A DNA stretch of 64,000 nt from Alteribacter lacisalsi (GTDB lineage Bacteria; Bacillota; Bacilli; Bacillales; Salisediminibacteriaceae), in NCBI RefSeq assembly GCF_003226345.1, contig NZ_PDOF01000005.1, positions 1 to 64,000 of the forward strand. The letters are read 5' to 3'. Under the pieces are notes generated by a model, which was not told where the DNA came from, searched no databases, and saw only the letters and a list, made by a program, of their open reading frames with translations. Made by a program: the position numbers and the translations under genes. This document shows positions 27,438-37,125 of this stretch, piece after piece (position 1 is the first letter of the stretch; every line of letters starts with the position of its first letter).

Positions 27438-29107
27438 TGTCTGTCAGCTCCTTTTTTCCGTTCAAATTTCTCAAGCACACTGCCGAGCTTCGGCAGTGCG
27501 CCCCATTCTTCTTTTGTTACGACCCCCAGCTTCACCGCTGCGGCAAGGAATACAACTGCCCCTGCAGATGAAGCTGACAGAGCTGCGGCTGTCATTGCCG
27601 TCCGGCTTCCCGCTTCTGTCCATGCATGCAGAACAGCGATCGTCCCGCTCTGCCACAGAAAAGCCGTGATCCCGGTCAAAAGCAGCGCTGCCGCCCACCT
27701 TACAGTCCGGCCTGCTCTCTTTTCTGAAAAAACGAGCAGTTCATACCTGTAGAGGACGGCCCCTAACATCACGGCCATCACAGAAAAACTGATTAAGGTG
27801 GCCAGAGCCGCACCGTTAATAGCAAAAGCCGGTACGAACACCGCATTGCCCGCTGCTTTCAGGAATAGACCGGCTGCAGTAAGTCCTAGCAGACTCCGCC
27901 CTTTTCCGGCACCGTGGAGAATAGCCGCTCCGGTTAGAAAGACAGAGGCTGGGAGCACGGAAAAGCTGATCACCTGCAGCGCTGTCTGTCCCGATGTATC
28001 TGTAAAAAGCATCGGATTGAGAGACGGCATAACCGAAGCCAGCCCGACAGCAGCCGCGCCGCCGAACACAGCCCCGGTTTTCAAAGCGCGGATTGTATAC
28101 TGCTGCTGTAGCTTTCGATCATGCCGTAACGCCGCTTTTGCTACCATCGGAACGAGGCTCAGTGAAAATGAGGTCGTCAGCACCGTGCCGAGTTGAACAA
28201 CGGGCCAGCCTCGGTCATACACGCCTTTCAGGATCCCGGCCGCCTCAAGGGTAAAGCCGGAAAATCTGAGCAGCCTGATTAGTGTAAAGGAGTCTATGAG
28301 CTGCATGGCGATCAGGGACATCGCGCTCAGACAGACAAAAAAGCCGCCTGTGAGTATCGCGATGCTCTGTTCCTTCCATTTAATATGTGTTCCGTTTCCG
28401 TTATGGGTTGAAAAACTATTCTTCGTGTATTTCTTTCCTGCTGCAAGCAAAATGAGAAAAGCAGCGCCTGCTCCGAAAAATGACCCTGCAGCTGCCGCAG
28501 TGCCCGCTTCATATGGACCGTAATTTGACATCGCCCATGCAGAGAGAACGAGAATGACTGCGACACGGACAAACTGTTCGCCGACCTGGGAAACTGCAGA
28601 AGGCGTCATCCAGTGCAGTCCCTGATAATACCCACGCAGTACAGAGACAAAAGGCATAATAAAAAAAGGTGCCGCCATGCCGCGCAGAGGCATAACAAGC
28701 CCGGGATCGCCCATCCAGCCGGCAAGATACGGAGCAAGAGCGATAAGCAGTCCGCCAAGAACGAAATTGACAATACCGACAGTAACAAACGATACAGCCA
28801 GAATGCTCCTGACTGCGCCTCGTCCGTTCTGCTCAAATTCATCGGCAACAAGCTTTGAAATAATAACCGGAAATCCATAGGTAGCCATTACGAGGGCAAT
28901 ACCGTAAAACGGGTATACCTGCTGGTAGACGTAAAAGCCTGTATCGCCCGTGATATTCTGATACGGCACTTTATAAACCGCACTGAGCACTTTGACAATC
29001 AGTGCTGCAAGGGAGAGATACACCGCTCCTCTCAGGAAAGACTGTTTGTATGTATGATTCTGTTTTTTGCGGCTTTGTGTATCGCTTTCGCCCGGTTCCA
29101 TCATCAT
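27434..29107 (-). CDS. yabM: polysaccharide flippase family membrane protein YabM (SpoVB-like)
   Basis: The product of about 557 residues belongs to the MOP exporter superfamily (MurJ/SpoVB/RfbX), with about 14 predicted membrane helices. Its N-terminal region contains SLAALIVKVLSAVYKVPYQNI and FPVIISKLVADE. The family moves lipid-linked sugars; for YabM the cargo is not known. The start is uncertain: ATGATGATG near 29107 follows GGGTG, while an upstream ATG at 29125 lacks a clear site. It lies between spoVT and yabN as in B. subtilis. Confidence 0.9.
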   Translation of the reverse strand: MMMEPGESDTQSRKKQNHTYKQSFLRGAVYLSLAALIVKVLSAVYKVPYQNITGDTGFYVYQQVYPFYGIALVMATYGFPVIISKLVADEFEQNGRGAVRSILAVSFVTVGIVNFVLGGLLIALAPYLAGWMGDPGLVMPLRGMAAPFFIMPFVSVLRGYYQGLHWMTPSAVSQVGEQFVRVAVILVLSAWAMSNYGPYEAGTAAAAGSFFGAGAAFLILLAAGKKYTKNSFSTHNGNGTHIKWKEQSIAILTGGFFVCLSAMSLIAMQLIDSFTLIRLLRFSGFTLEAAGILKGVYDRGWPVVQLGTVLTTSFSLSLVPMVAKAALRHDRKLQQQYTIRALKTGAVFGGAAAVGLASVMPSLNPMLFTDTSGQTALQVISFSVLPASVFLTGAAILHGAGKGRSLLGLTAAGLFLKAAGNAVFVPAFAINGAALATLISFSVMAVMLGAVLYRYELLVFSEKRAGRTVRWAAALLLTGITAFLWQSGTIAVLHAWTEAGSRTAMTAAALSASSAGAVVFLAAAVKLGVVTKEEWGALPKLGSVLEKFERKKGADRQ

Positions 29108-29190
29108 TAACACCCGTTCACCCATTAAGCGAGGGCTGTCCCCCGCTGACTTTTTATCTGATAATTATACCATATAGTGCCCACACACAG

Positions 29191-29222
29191 AAAAGAAGGG
29201 CTCCGTGGAAGGCGCCCTTCTT
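29191..29222 (-). terminator. terminator of spoVT
   Basis: AAGAAGGGC and GCCCTTCTT pair around an 14-base loop on the minus strand, followed by TTCTG. It lies 11 bases after the spoVT stop and before yabM. Confidence 0.75.
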
Positions 29223-29233
29223 AACGTAAAATC

Positions 29234-29773
29234 TTACTGCTCCATCTGGCGGGCGAGGAATCCAGCTGCTGTTTCAGCAAGCTTTCTCTCCACATCGCCC
29301 ATTTCTGCACTGTCTTTGGCTACAAGAATCACAGCGCCGATTGGATCGCCTCCGGCAATAATTGGAGCAATCACGTACCCGTTCAGGTTTTCTTTCGCAT
29401 CACCTGCGATGTTGTACTCACCTGCACTTGCTTCCAGCAGCGTTTTCCGGTCGTTCATCGCGGTTTCCGCCAGCTCCCCGATACTCTTGTTTGCATATTC
29501 TTTCTTCGAGCCGCCTGCCACTGCAATGTAAGTATCCCGGTCTGCAATCAGCACTGGATGATTCAGGCTATCATAAAGTGCTTCTGCATATTCCTGTGCA
29601 AAGTCACCAAGCTCCGAGATTGGCGAGTACTTCTTGAGAATCACTTCTCCGTCACGGTCAACGAAGATCTCAAGGGGGTCTCCCTCACGGATTCTCAGTG
29701 TGCGCCGGATCTCTTTCGGAATTACTACGCGGCCCAGGTCATCAATTCGACGAACAATACCAGTTGCCTTCAT
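29234..29773 (-). CDS. spoVT: stage V sporulation transcription regulator SpoVT
   Basis: This forespore regulator tunes sigma-G genes. The 179-residue protein has an N-terminal AbrB/SpoVT swapped-hairpin DNA-binding domain (MKATGIVRRIDDLGRVVIPK, about 1-50). A C-terminal GAF-like domain (about 55-179) contains ISELGDFAQEYAEALYDSLN and GAVILVAKDSAEMG. A sigma-G-like promoter lies upstream. Confidence 0.97.
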   Translation of the reverse strand: MKATGIVRRIDDLGRVVIPKEIRRTLRIREGDPLEIFVDRDGEVILKKYSPISELGDFAQEYAEALYDSLNHPVLIADRDTYIAVAGGSKKEYANKSIGELAETAMNDRKTLLEASAGEYNIAGDAKENLNGYVIAPIIAGGDPIGAVILVAKDSAEMGDVERKLAETAAGFLARQMEQ

Positions 29774-29861
29774 ACATACGTTGCCTCACTTTCTTGGTGT
29801 AATCACGACGATGTGCATTTCGTGTGAGCAATGTTTTTAGCTGCTAGCTTTAGCTTGCACT

Positions 29862-29891
29862 TATTATCCATCTAAAAAAAAGAACTATTCA
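29862..29891 (-). promoter_or_regulatory. candidate sigma-G promoter of spoVT
   Basis: TGAATA, a 17-base spacer and GATAATA on the minus strand fit the sigma-G pattern (TGMATA and CATANTA-like). spoVT is a sigma-G gene in B. subtilis. It lies about 90 bases before the start codon. Confidence 0.55.
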
Positions 29892-30044
29892 CCAATTAAA
29901 GAATAAAATTGTGCGATTGCCTTTAAATCAGATGTTTTGCCAGTAGCAGAATATGTGGAGAGGCGTGCAGTGCTCGACTGCATCTGACTTCACCCATAAG
30001 CTCCACTCTTTTAAAATTCTCCTATAGCACTGACAGAACGAATT

Positions 30045-30190
30045 AGATATTCCACCGTTTCACTCCATCCGTTCTCTTTCCGCGGCGAAGGCGGTGAGCA
30101 TCCTCGGGCTTCGCCCTGTGGGATCTCCCACTGCCATCTAACTGCCGCAGGAGCCTCACAGCCGGCGTTCCACTTCTCCTGTAAATACTC
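30045..30190. repeat. dispersed repeat, class C
   Basis: The stretch contains ATCCGTTCTCTTTCCGCGG, TCGGGCTTCGCCCTGTGGGA and GCCGCAGGAGCCTCAC, related in core words to the other repeats but without clear matching ends. The remaining part of 29892-30044 has no recognised feature. Confidence 0.45.
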
Positions 30191-30224
30191 TGCAGAATGA
30201 TTCCCTCTTCCACTTTGGCAATTA

Positions 30225-30256
30225 TTAAAATAACCGGGAGGAATAGTTCCCCCCGG
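30225..30256 (-). terminator. terminator of mfd
   Basis: CCGGGGGGAA-CTA-TTCCTCCCGG on the minus strand followed by TTATTTTAAT, 12 bases after the mfd stop. Confidence 0.85.
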
Positions 30257-30267
30257 CAGTGATTCTT

Positions 30268-33200
30268 CTACCCGACCGGCTCTTTTCTGACTTCATCCAG
30301 CCTGGAAAGAGCAGATTCAAGATAATTTAAATACTCCCCATCATCAAGTGTTTTGCGTTTACAGTGAATTGTAATGGCGTTGCCGGTCATGGAGAGATTC
30401 ATCTTGCGCGAGATCTTCGTCACCATTTCCATCAGCTTCGCCCCATCGATATGCTCCGTCATGTCCGGGGAAATAATTACTTTGCATTCGTTATTCTTTT
30501 CATTGATTGATTCGATTTTTTCCTGGCGGGCATAGTGCCTGATTTTCGCAACCTGGAACAGATAGCCCACTTCCTTCGGGTAATCCCCGAACCGGTCGAT
30601 CATTTCATTTTGCAGATCAAGGATGTCACGGTGTGATTCAAGTGATTTAAACCGTTTATACATATCAATTTTCTGCTTTGAATCGGAAATATAGGATTCC
30701 GGAATGTACGCATCGACTTTAATATCGAGCTCAATGTCCTGCTGTTTCTTCTGCGGTGTTTTTTTCTGACCGTCATCCTTTTTGATGGATTCCTTACGGT
30801 CATCAATTGCATCCTTAAGCATCTGGGAGTAGAGATCAAACCCGACCGATGCAATGAATCCGTGCTGTTCGGCTCCAAGAAGGTTACCGGCCCCCCGGAT
30901 GGAGAGATCCCGCATAGCAATCTTAAAGCCGGAGCCGAGTTCCGTAAATTCCTTAATAGACTGGAGACGTTTTTCGGCCACTTCCGTCAGTACCTTATCC
31001 CGCTGGTGAGTAAAGTACGCATAGGCAACCCGGTTCGACCGCCCTACTCGTCCCCGGAGCTGATACAACTGGGAAAGACCCATCCGGTCGGCATCATAAA
31101 TAAGAAGCGTGTTCACGTTCGGAATATCCACGCCTGTTTCAATGATGGTTGTGGTAACAAGTACGTCTGCACTTCCTTCAAGGAAATCAAGAATCACATT
31201 CTCAAGTTCCGTTTCCGTCATCTGACCGTGGGCAAAACGAACAGACGCATCCGGTACGAGTGCCGCCACCTTGTCAGCCATGGATTCGATATCTTCAACC
31301 CGGTTGTATAGGAAGAACACCTGGCCTCCCCGGGCAAGCTCACGTTCAATCGCCTCTCTTGTAAGCGCCTCGTTGTACTCCACCACATACGTCTGTACCG
31401 GAAAACGGTTCTCGGGCGGGGTTTCAATAACCGAAAGATCCCGCACACCGAGCATGCTCATGTGGAGCGTCCTCGGAATCGGTGTTGCCGTAAGTGTCAG
31501 CACATCCACGTTCGCTTTCAGCTGTTTAATCTTTTCCTTATGTGTCACTCCGAAACGCTGTTCCTCATCCACCACGAGCAGACCGAGGTCTTTAAACTTC
31601 ACATCTTTTGAAAGGAGGCGGTGTGTACCCACAACGATATCCACGGAGCCTTTTTCAAGACCGTTTATTGTCACTTTCTGTTCCTTTTTGGAACGGAAGC
31701 GGCTCATCAGCCCGATATTAATCGGAAAATCCTGAAAACGTTCGCGGATCGTTTCGTAGTGCTGCTGGGCGAGAATCGTCGTAGGCACGAGAAACGCGAC
31801 CTGCTTGCCGTCCATTATGGCTTTAAAGGCCGCACGAAGTGCTACTTCAGTTTTTCCATAGCCTACGTCGCCGCAAAGAAGGCGGTCCATCGGACGGTCC
31901 CGTTCCATATCCTTTTTAATCTCTTCGATTGCCGTCAACTGGTCTTCGGTCTCCTGGTACGGGAATGACTGTTCAAATTCCCGTTGCTCATGACCGTCTT
32001 TCGAGAAGGCGTACCCTTTTGACGCTTCCCGCTCAGCATAAAGCTTGATCAGGTCGTCGGCAATATCTTCCACCGATGACTTGACTTTGCTCTTCACCTT
32101 CTTCCAGTCACTTCCACCGAGCGCATACAACTTCGGCTCCTTGTCTTCTGAGCCTACATATTTCTGCACCTGATCGATCTGATCCACAGGTACGTAAAGC
32201 TTGTCGTCACCTGCATAGGTAATATGCATGTAGTCTTTATGGAGACCGCCGATATCAAGTGTTTCTATTCCGAGATATTTTCCGATCCCGTGGTTAATGT
32301 GAACGACCCAGTCACCGACTTTCAGCTCGGAATAGCTTTTTATCCGTTCTGCATTCGACAGCTTCTGCCGGTTTCGTTTCGGTTTTCGTGTTTTCTTTGT
32401 AAATACTTCTTCTTCCGTGATCACGATGAGTTTCTGCATCGGCAGTTCAAATCCTGCCGTCATATGGCCGATCGTAATAAGCGCCTGTCCCTGGGCGGGA
32501 ACGGAATCCGAATTTGTCAGAGCGGCTTCAATATCATAGTCTGAGAGCACCTGCTTCATGCGCTGGGCCCGGTCTTCATCTCCTGCTGCGAACAGAATGC
32601 TGTACCCGCTTTCCTTCCAGCGTTCCACTTCTGTTTTAAGAAGATGGAGCTGGCCGTGAAAGTTCTGGGTCGATTTCGCCTGGAAATTGACGATATTCTT
32701 CGGGGCAGTAGACGGCACATGCCGTAAAAACAAACTCATGTAAACGCGCGGGAGCCGCGTCTTCTCCATTAATTCAGACCACGACTTTGAGATAGCCAGA
32801 TCCTTTACACTCGCCCCCTGAGCAAGCATGGTCGTCTGCCATTCGGCTTCCTCATTTTCGAGGTTTCCTGCCATCTCCTGTACGCGGCTGATTTCGTCTA
32901 CAAAAACTGCTCCTCCGTCAGGCAGATAGTCAAGAAGGGTCGCTTTTTCGTCATAGTAGTACGCCATATATTTGTACATGGAATCAAAAGGTGTTTTCTC
33001 TTTCAGCCAGCTGAGCTCTTCCCCGATCTTCTCTGCTGTTTTTTCCTTCAGGGCATTGTCCTTCAGGCGGTTCAGTGTCCCGGCAAGCTCTTTTTCAAGC
33101 TGTTCTGCACCGTTCCTGTAATGCTCGTCATACAGAAGGACCTCCTTTGCAGGGCCAATCCACATCTCTTTTACCTGTTCGAGCGAACGCTGCGTTTCCA

Positions 33201-33825
33201 CGTCAAAATGCCGGATTGAGTCCACTTCCGTGTCGAACAGTTCAATCCGGACCGGATGCTCTTCTGTGAGCGGGTAAAGGTCGATAATCCCTCCGCGCAC
33301 GCTGAATTCACCCGGGGAAGAAACCATTGCCGACCGGGTGAAGCCCATAGCAATAAAACGGCTGAGAAGGTCTTCCAGATTCACATCCTCCCCAACGGTC
33401 AGCTTGGCCTGACAGCTCTTCCATACGTCCATAGGCGGAAGAAGTCGGCGAAGACCGGCCATTGGAGTAATTACGATCCCCTGTCTGCCGCTGGTCCAGT
33501 GATTCAATACTTCAAGGCGCTGGCCTCTCATCTCCGGAGAAGCTACTGCGATTTCTGAAGCGATCAGTTCGTTTACAGGGTATAAAAACACCCGCTCCTC
33601 GCTTATAAGCGACGTCAGATCCTCATACAGCTTCTGAGCCTGATATAAATTATGTGTGACAATCAGCTGGGACTGTCCCGTTTTTTCATATATGGATGAT
33701 AAAAATAATGACCTGGATGATCCGGTCAGGCCGGCAACCATCTGCTCGGACAGCGACGCTTCAATCCCGTCCGCCACACTCGCCAGATCGTCCCCCCGGC
33801 TGAACAATTCTATTAAACCTTTCAC
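30268..33825 (-). CDS. mfd: transcription-repair coupling factor
   Basis: Mfd pushes stalled RNA polymerase off DNA and recruits UvrA. The protein of about 1185 residues has UvrB-like N-terminal domains (THNLYQAQKLYEDL, YPVNELIASEIAVASPE), the RNA-polymerase-interacting CarD-like region (GDWVVHINHGIGKYLGI) and a RecG-like helicase motor with Walker A GDVGYGKTEVA and DEEQRFG. A C-terminal TRCF domain follows. I chose GTG 33825, eight bases after GGGGG; an ATG at 33846 has no ribosome site and lies beyond the family start. Confidence 0.97.
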   Translation of the reverse strand: MKGLIELFSRGDDLASVADGIEASLSEQMVAGLTGSSRSLFLSSIYEKTGQSQLIVTHNLYQAQKLYEDLTSLISEERVFLYPVNELIASEIAVASPEMRGQRLEVLNHWTSGRQGIVITPMAGLRRLLPPMDVWKSCQAKLTVGEDVNLEDLLSRFIAMGFTRSAMVSSPGEFSVRGGIIDLYPLTEEHPVRIELFDTEVDSIRHFDVETQRSLEQVKEMWIGPAKEVLLYDEHYRNGAEQLEKELAGTLNRLKDNALKEKTAEKIGEELSWLKEKTPFDSMYKYMAYYYDEKATLLDYLPDGGAVFVDEISRVQEMAGNLENEEAEWQTTMLAQGASVKDLAISKSWSELMEKTRLPRVYMSLFLRHVPSTAPKNIVNFQAKSTQNFHGQLHLLKTEVERWKESGYSILFAAGDEDRAQRMKQVLSDYDIEAALTNSDSVPAQGQALITIGHMTAGFELPMQKLIVITEEEVFTKKTRKPKRNRQKLSNAERIKSYSELKVGDWVVHINHGIGKYLGIETLDIGGLHKDYMHITYAGDDKLYVPVDQIDQVQKYVGSEDKEPKLYALGGSDWKKVKSKVKSSVEDIADDLIKLYAEREASKGYAFSKDGHEQREFEQSFPYQETEDQLTAIEEIKKDMERDRPMDRLLCGDVGYGKTEVALRAAFKAIMDGKQVAFLVPTTILAQQHYETIRERFQDFPINIGLMSRFRSKKEQKVTINGLEKGSVDIVVGTHRLLSKDVKFKDLGLLVVDEEQRFGVTHKEKIKQLKANVDVLTLTATPIPRTLHMSMLGVRDLSVIETPPENRFPVQTYVVEYNEALTREAIERELARGGQVFFLYNRVEDIESMADKVAALVPDASVRFAHGQMTETELENVILDFLEGSADVLVTTTIIETGVDIPNVNTLLIYDADRMGLSQLYQLRGRVGRSNRVAYAYFTHQRDKVLTEVAEKRLQSIKEFTELGSGFKIAMRDLSIRGAGNLLGAEQHGFIASVGFDLYSQMLKDAIDDRKESIKKDDGQKKTPQKKQQDIELDIKVDAYIPESYISDSKQKIDMYKRFKSLESHRDILDLQNEMIDRFGDYPKEVGYLFQVAKIRHYARQEKIESINEKNNECKVIISPDMTEHIDGAKLMEMVTKISRKMNLSMTGNAITIHCKRKTLDDGEYLNYLESALSRLDEVRKEPVG

Positions 33826-34019
33826 GGCCTCTTCCCCCCTTAACATAGCCTGTCTCTATTGGTTCCTGCGCTCTTCAGCTTTTACAAATCATTTCGCCGC
33901 AGGCTGTTCCTTTCTGCGGGCACCGCTCCAGCCTTGCAAGGTCAAATCCGTCTGCCTGGTTTACTTTAATCCTTTTGTATTTATATTCTAGTGAATTTAA
34001 AAAAGGACGGTAACAGCAG

Positions 34020-34047
34020 AAAAACGCTTTGGCTTTACAGCCAAAGC
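34020..34047 (-). terminator. terminator of fin
   Basis: GCTTTGGC-TGTAAA-GCCAAAGC followed by GTTTTTC on the minus strand, 11 bases after the fin stop. The interval 33847-34019 otherwise carries only a short degenerate fragment of the repeat family near 33888-33950. Confidence 0.85.
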
Positions 34048-34057
34048 TCTGCCTTCT

Positions 34058-34288
34058 CTAATGGAGAAAGGATTCGTACTCATGATAATCAGGATGGTCG
34101 GCAAGTGTCTGCTCACAGTTTTCACAAATCGTTGTTACATGAAGATCACCACGGGAATCACATTCAATCATGTCGTTGCGCTCGTCCTCTGTCAGTTTGT
34201 CAAAACCAAGCTGCTCTGTATCGGCAACCCGTTCACTAATCGATCCCAGCCTCTGCTGACAATGACGGCACTGGTAATGAATAGCCAT
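34058..34288 (-). CDS. fin: anti-sigma-F factor Fin
   Basis: Fin is made in the forespore and inhibits sigma-F, helping the switch to sigma-G. The 76-residue protein has two zinc-binding CXXC pairs, CRHC near the N-terminus and CENC near residue 57. Between them is the family core LGFDKLTEDERNDMI, and HPDYHEYESFLH closes the protein. ATG 34288 follows GGGAGG with good spacing; an ATG six bases upstream overlaps it. It lies between pth and mfd as in B. subtilis. Confidence 0.94.
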   Translation of the reverse strand: MAIHYQCRHCQQRLGSISERVADTEQLGFDKLTEDERNDMIECDSRGDLHVTTICENCEQTLADHPDYHEYESFLH

Positions 34289-34375
34289 CTTCATCCTCCC
34301 TCACAAGCCTGTTTAGACATATGCATTATTAGTATGATCAACAGGAGGACCGGCTATTCGCTTACAGATAGTAGT

Positions 34376-34535
34376 TTTCAGTTTGATTTTTCGGAAGGCT
34401 GCTGCTTATTTCGCTTCAGGCGGACGGTTTCAACGGGCGGGGCCTCAGCCTCCTCGGAAAGAACACTCTCCGGGGTCTTCTGCTCCTGCTCATCCCGCCG
34501 GAGTCGCCGCATTTCGCACCATAAATCAAATTAGT
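34376..34535. repeat. degenerate class B repeat
   Basis: ATTTTTCGGAAGGCTGCTG at the left, then TTCAGGCGGACGGTTTC, CCTCAGCCTCCTCGGAAAG and ATCCCGCCGGAGTCGCCG. It follows the class B core order with many changes. Confidence 0.6.
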
Positions 34536-34593
34536 TCACTCGTGTGTCTCCCAATTGATCAGCCAGCCTGTGATTGAAACATATCCAGGGATC

Positions 34594-35208
34594 TCAGTTA
34601 AACTGGTTCATGACCTGATTGAACGGTTCCTTCGTCCAGGCCTCACACGCCTCTGCTGCTTTTTCCAATGCTGTATTCACGTCTTCGCGCTCATCAGGGG
34701 CGAAACGGCCGAGAACATGATCCGTTACAGCCTGTCCGTGATCAGGCCGGCCTACACCAACCCGGATGCGTTTAAAACGATCCGTTCCCAGGTGCTGAAT
34801 TAAGGACTTCATGCCATTATGACCACCGGCTCCCCCTTTTTCACGAAGTCTGATTTTACCGGGAGCCAGGTCCAGGTCATCGTAGACGACGAGAATATCT
34901 TCGGCTGTCATTTTGTAAAAGTTCATCAGTGGTACAACGGACTCTCCTGACAGATTCATATAAGTCAGCGGTTTAAGCAGAAAAATCTTCTGATCTCCCA
35001 TACCTGCAGAACCGTATACACCTTTAAATTTATTCTGGGAAAGGGAAATATTAAGTTTGTCCTGACAACGGTCAATCACATCAAAGCCTACATTGTGCCT
35101 TGTACCGTCGTATTTGGGGCCGGGATTTCCCAGTCCAACGATCAGTTTCATCTTCAGGTCCTCACTTTCTTCTTCAACAGAGCGGTTGAACCATTTTTTA
35201 AAAAACAT
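34594..35208 (-). CDS. pth: peptidyl-tRNA hydrolase
   Basis: It frees tRNA from prematurely released peptidyl-tRNA. The core starts MKLIVGLGNPGPKYDGTRHN, followed by the catalytic histidine (near residue 20 of the core), YMNLSGESVVPLMNFYK, VYDDLDLAPGKIRLREKGGAGGHNG and GVGRPDH. The usual start would be ATG 35151, but GAGGAGG lies seven bases before an in-frame ATG at 35208. I call the longer 204-residue form, which carries a 19-residue extension (MFFKKWFNRSVEEESEDLK). It follows ctc as in B. subtilis. Confidence 0.93.
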   Translation of the reverse strand: MFFKKWFNRSVEEESEDLKMKLIVGLGNPGPKYDGTRHNVGFDVIDRCQDKLNISLSQNKFKGVYGSAGMGDQKIFLLKPLTYMNLSGESVVPLMNFYKMTAEDILVVYDDLDLAPGKIRLREKGGAGGHNGMKSLIQHLGTDRFKRIRVGVGRPDHGQAVTDHVLGRFAPDEREDVNTALEKAAEACEAWTKEPFNQVMNQFN

Positions 35209-35254
35209 TACGGCCTCCTCTTTATCTGCACCTCAGCTGTAAAGCTGCTTCAAG

Positions 35255-35288
35255 GCGAAAAGAGGCATAACCGGATCGGTTATACCTC
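35255..35288 (-). terminator. terminator of ctc
   Basis: GAGGTATAACC-GATCC-GGTTATGCCTC then TTTTCGCC on the minus strand, 15 bases after the ctc stop. Confidence 0.85.
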
Positions 35289-35303
35289 GTCATGACGTAC
35301 GGG

Positions 35304-35957
35304 TTATTTTGACTCTTCGTTTTCTTCGCCTTCGGATTCTTCTTCTGCTCCAACGAGTTCAGGCTCAGCGCCTTCTTCTCCTTCAGGTGCTTCCTCTTCT
35401 TCAGGCTCTTCTGTAGGAGGAAGAACAGATACGACCACTTCTTCAGGGTCGTTGTTAAATTCGAAGTCGCCAACGCCTTTAATGTCCTTAACCTGAATCG
35501 AATCGTTGATTTCAAGGTTGGATACATCAAGATCGATGGAATCCGGAAGGTTGGCAGGAAGGGCACGTACTGAAAGCTCGTAAGCCGCCAGCTGAACAAC
35601 GCCGCCGTCCTTGGCACCCTGCGCTTCCCCTTTAAGGTTAACCGGGATATCAGCATCGAGTTCACTTTTCATATCTACGGCATAAAAGTCGATATGAGTA
35701 ACCTCGTTTTTAATGTGGTCCATCTGCATGTCGTAAATCATGACATCAAACTTTTTACCGTCTTTATCGAGTTTAAATACGCTCGTTTTACCTACTTTAC
35801 GGTATGTTTTGATGAATTCAATCTCATCTACCGTAACCGGAGTGGACTCCAGCGTCTTTCCGTAAAGCACGCCTGGAATGCCCCCTGACTGGCGAATTTT
35901 ATTGAGTCTTGAACCTCGTAAATCCTTTCGGTCTACTGCTTGCAATGATGTTGCCAT
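35304..35957 (-). CDS. ctc: ribosomal protein bL25, CTC form (general stress protein Ctc)
   Basis: It binds 5S rRNA in the 50S subunit; in B. subtilis ctc is induced by sigma-B stress. The 217-residue two-domain form has an L25 domain (SLQAVDRKDLRGSRLNKIRQ, then GGIPGVLYGK), a TL5-type beta domain (PVNLKGEAQGAKDGGVVQLA) and a very acidic C-terminal tail of about 35 residues. It lies between prs and pth in standard order. Confidence 0.95.
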   Translation of the reverse strand: MATSLQAVDRKDLRGSRLNKIRQSGGIPGVLYGKTLESTPVTVDEIEFIKTYRKVGKTSVFKLDKDGKKFDVMIYDMQMDHIKNEVTHIDFYAVDMKSELDADIPVNLKGEAQGAKDGGVVQLAAYELSVRALPANLPDSIDLDVSNLEINDSIQVKDIKGVGDFEFNNDPEEVVVSVLPPTEEPEEEEAPEGEEGAEPELVGAEEESEGEENEESK

Positions 35958-36102
35958 GTCTAGTCACCTCATCCTTTTCGTCTCAGTATAATGTTTTACC
36001 CAACTTTGAATGATTTGAAACCAAACCCTGGTTAATGATTGCTGTTCTCTCTCAGGTGTGTTCGCTTTAACAGGGATCTGTTAATCCGGCTGACTGAACG
36101 AA

Positions 36103-37053
36103 TTAATCAAACAGCTTGCTCACGGAACGCTGCTCGTGTACATGGATGATCGCTTTGGCGAGCAGTTCACCGACTGAAAGTGTCGTTACCTTCTCAGTTT
36201 TCTTCTCTTCCGGAAGATTGATGGTGTTGGTAACCACAAGCTCCTTGATTTTTGAGTTCTCAATCCGCTCCATAGCCGGCCCGGAAAGTACCGGGTGCGT
36301 ACAACAAGCGTACACTTCTTTTGCGCCGGTTTCAACTAATGCGTTAGCCGCAAGCGTCATCGTACCGGCAGTGTCAATGATGTCATCAATGATAATCGCT
36401 GTTTTTCCTTCCACGTTACCAACGATGTTCATGACTTCCGCCACGTTCGGTTTCGGACGGCGCTTATCAATAATGGCAATTGGCGCCTTCAGGCGGTCAG
36501 CCATCTTACGGGCTCGGATTACGCCCCCGTGGTCAGGTGAAACAATCACCACGTCATCGAAGTTTTTCGACTCGAAGTAGTCTGCAAGAATCGGAACTCC
36601 GACAAGCTGGTCAACCGGAATATCAAAGAAGCCCTGGATCTGTGTGGCGTGAAGATCGAGTGCAATGACCCGTGTCGCCCCGGCTGTTTCAAGCAGGTTT
36701 GCCACAAGCTTCGCTGTAATCGGCTCTCTTGAGCGTGCTTTCCGGTCCTGCCGGGCGTATCCGTAGTACGGCATCACCACATTGATCGTTTTGGCAGAAG
36801 CTCTTTTAAGAGCGTCAATCATGATCAGCAGTTCCATAATGTGTTCGTTGGCCGGAGAAGACGTGGACTGAATCACATACGTGTCACATCCACGAATGCT
36901 TTCTTCAATGTTGATTTGAATTTCTCCGTCACTGAAGCGGGATACAGAGCTTTTTCCCATCTCAAGACCGATATGCTCGGTAATTTCATGTGCAAGTTCC
37001 GGGTTTGAGTTCAATGTAAATACTTTCAGCTTACCGTTGCCGTACTGTGCCAT
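36103..37053 (-). CDS. prs: ribose-phosphate pyrophosphokinase (PRPP synthetase)
   Basis: It makes PRPP from ribose 5-phosphate and ATP for nucleotide, His and Trp synthesis. The 316-residue class I enzyme has the [18 protein letters not shown] opening, the flexible ATP loop in [40 protein letters not shown] and the PRPP motif [17 protein letters not shown] 37053 is ten bases after GGGGG; an ATG at 37071 lacks a site. It forms an operon with glmU 72 bases upstream. Confidence 0.97.
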   Translation of the reverse strand: MAQYGNGKLKVFTLNSNPELAHEITEHIGLEMGKSSVSRFSDGEIQINIEESIRGCDTYVIQSTSSPANEHIMELLIMIDALKRASAKTINVVMPYYGYARQDRKARSREPITAKLVANLLETAGATRVIALDLHATQIQGFFDIPVDQLVGVPILADYFESKNFDDVVIVSPDHGGVIRARKMADRLKAPIAIIDKRRPKPNVAEVMNIVGNVEGKTAIIIDDIIDTAGTMTLAANALVETGAKEVYACCTHPVLSGPAMERIENSKIKELVVTNTINLPEEKKTEKVTTLSVGELLAKAIIHVHEQRSVSKLFD

Positions 37054-37125
37054 AAGTGCACTAACCCCCATAATGGAATGATATTGGGCTTTCGCTGCCC
37101 GTTTACCGATCGCGCACGACCGCTG

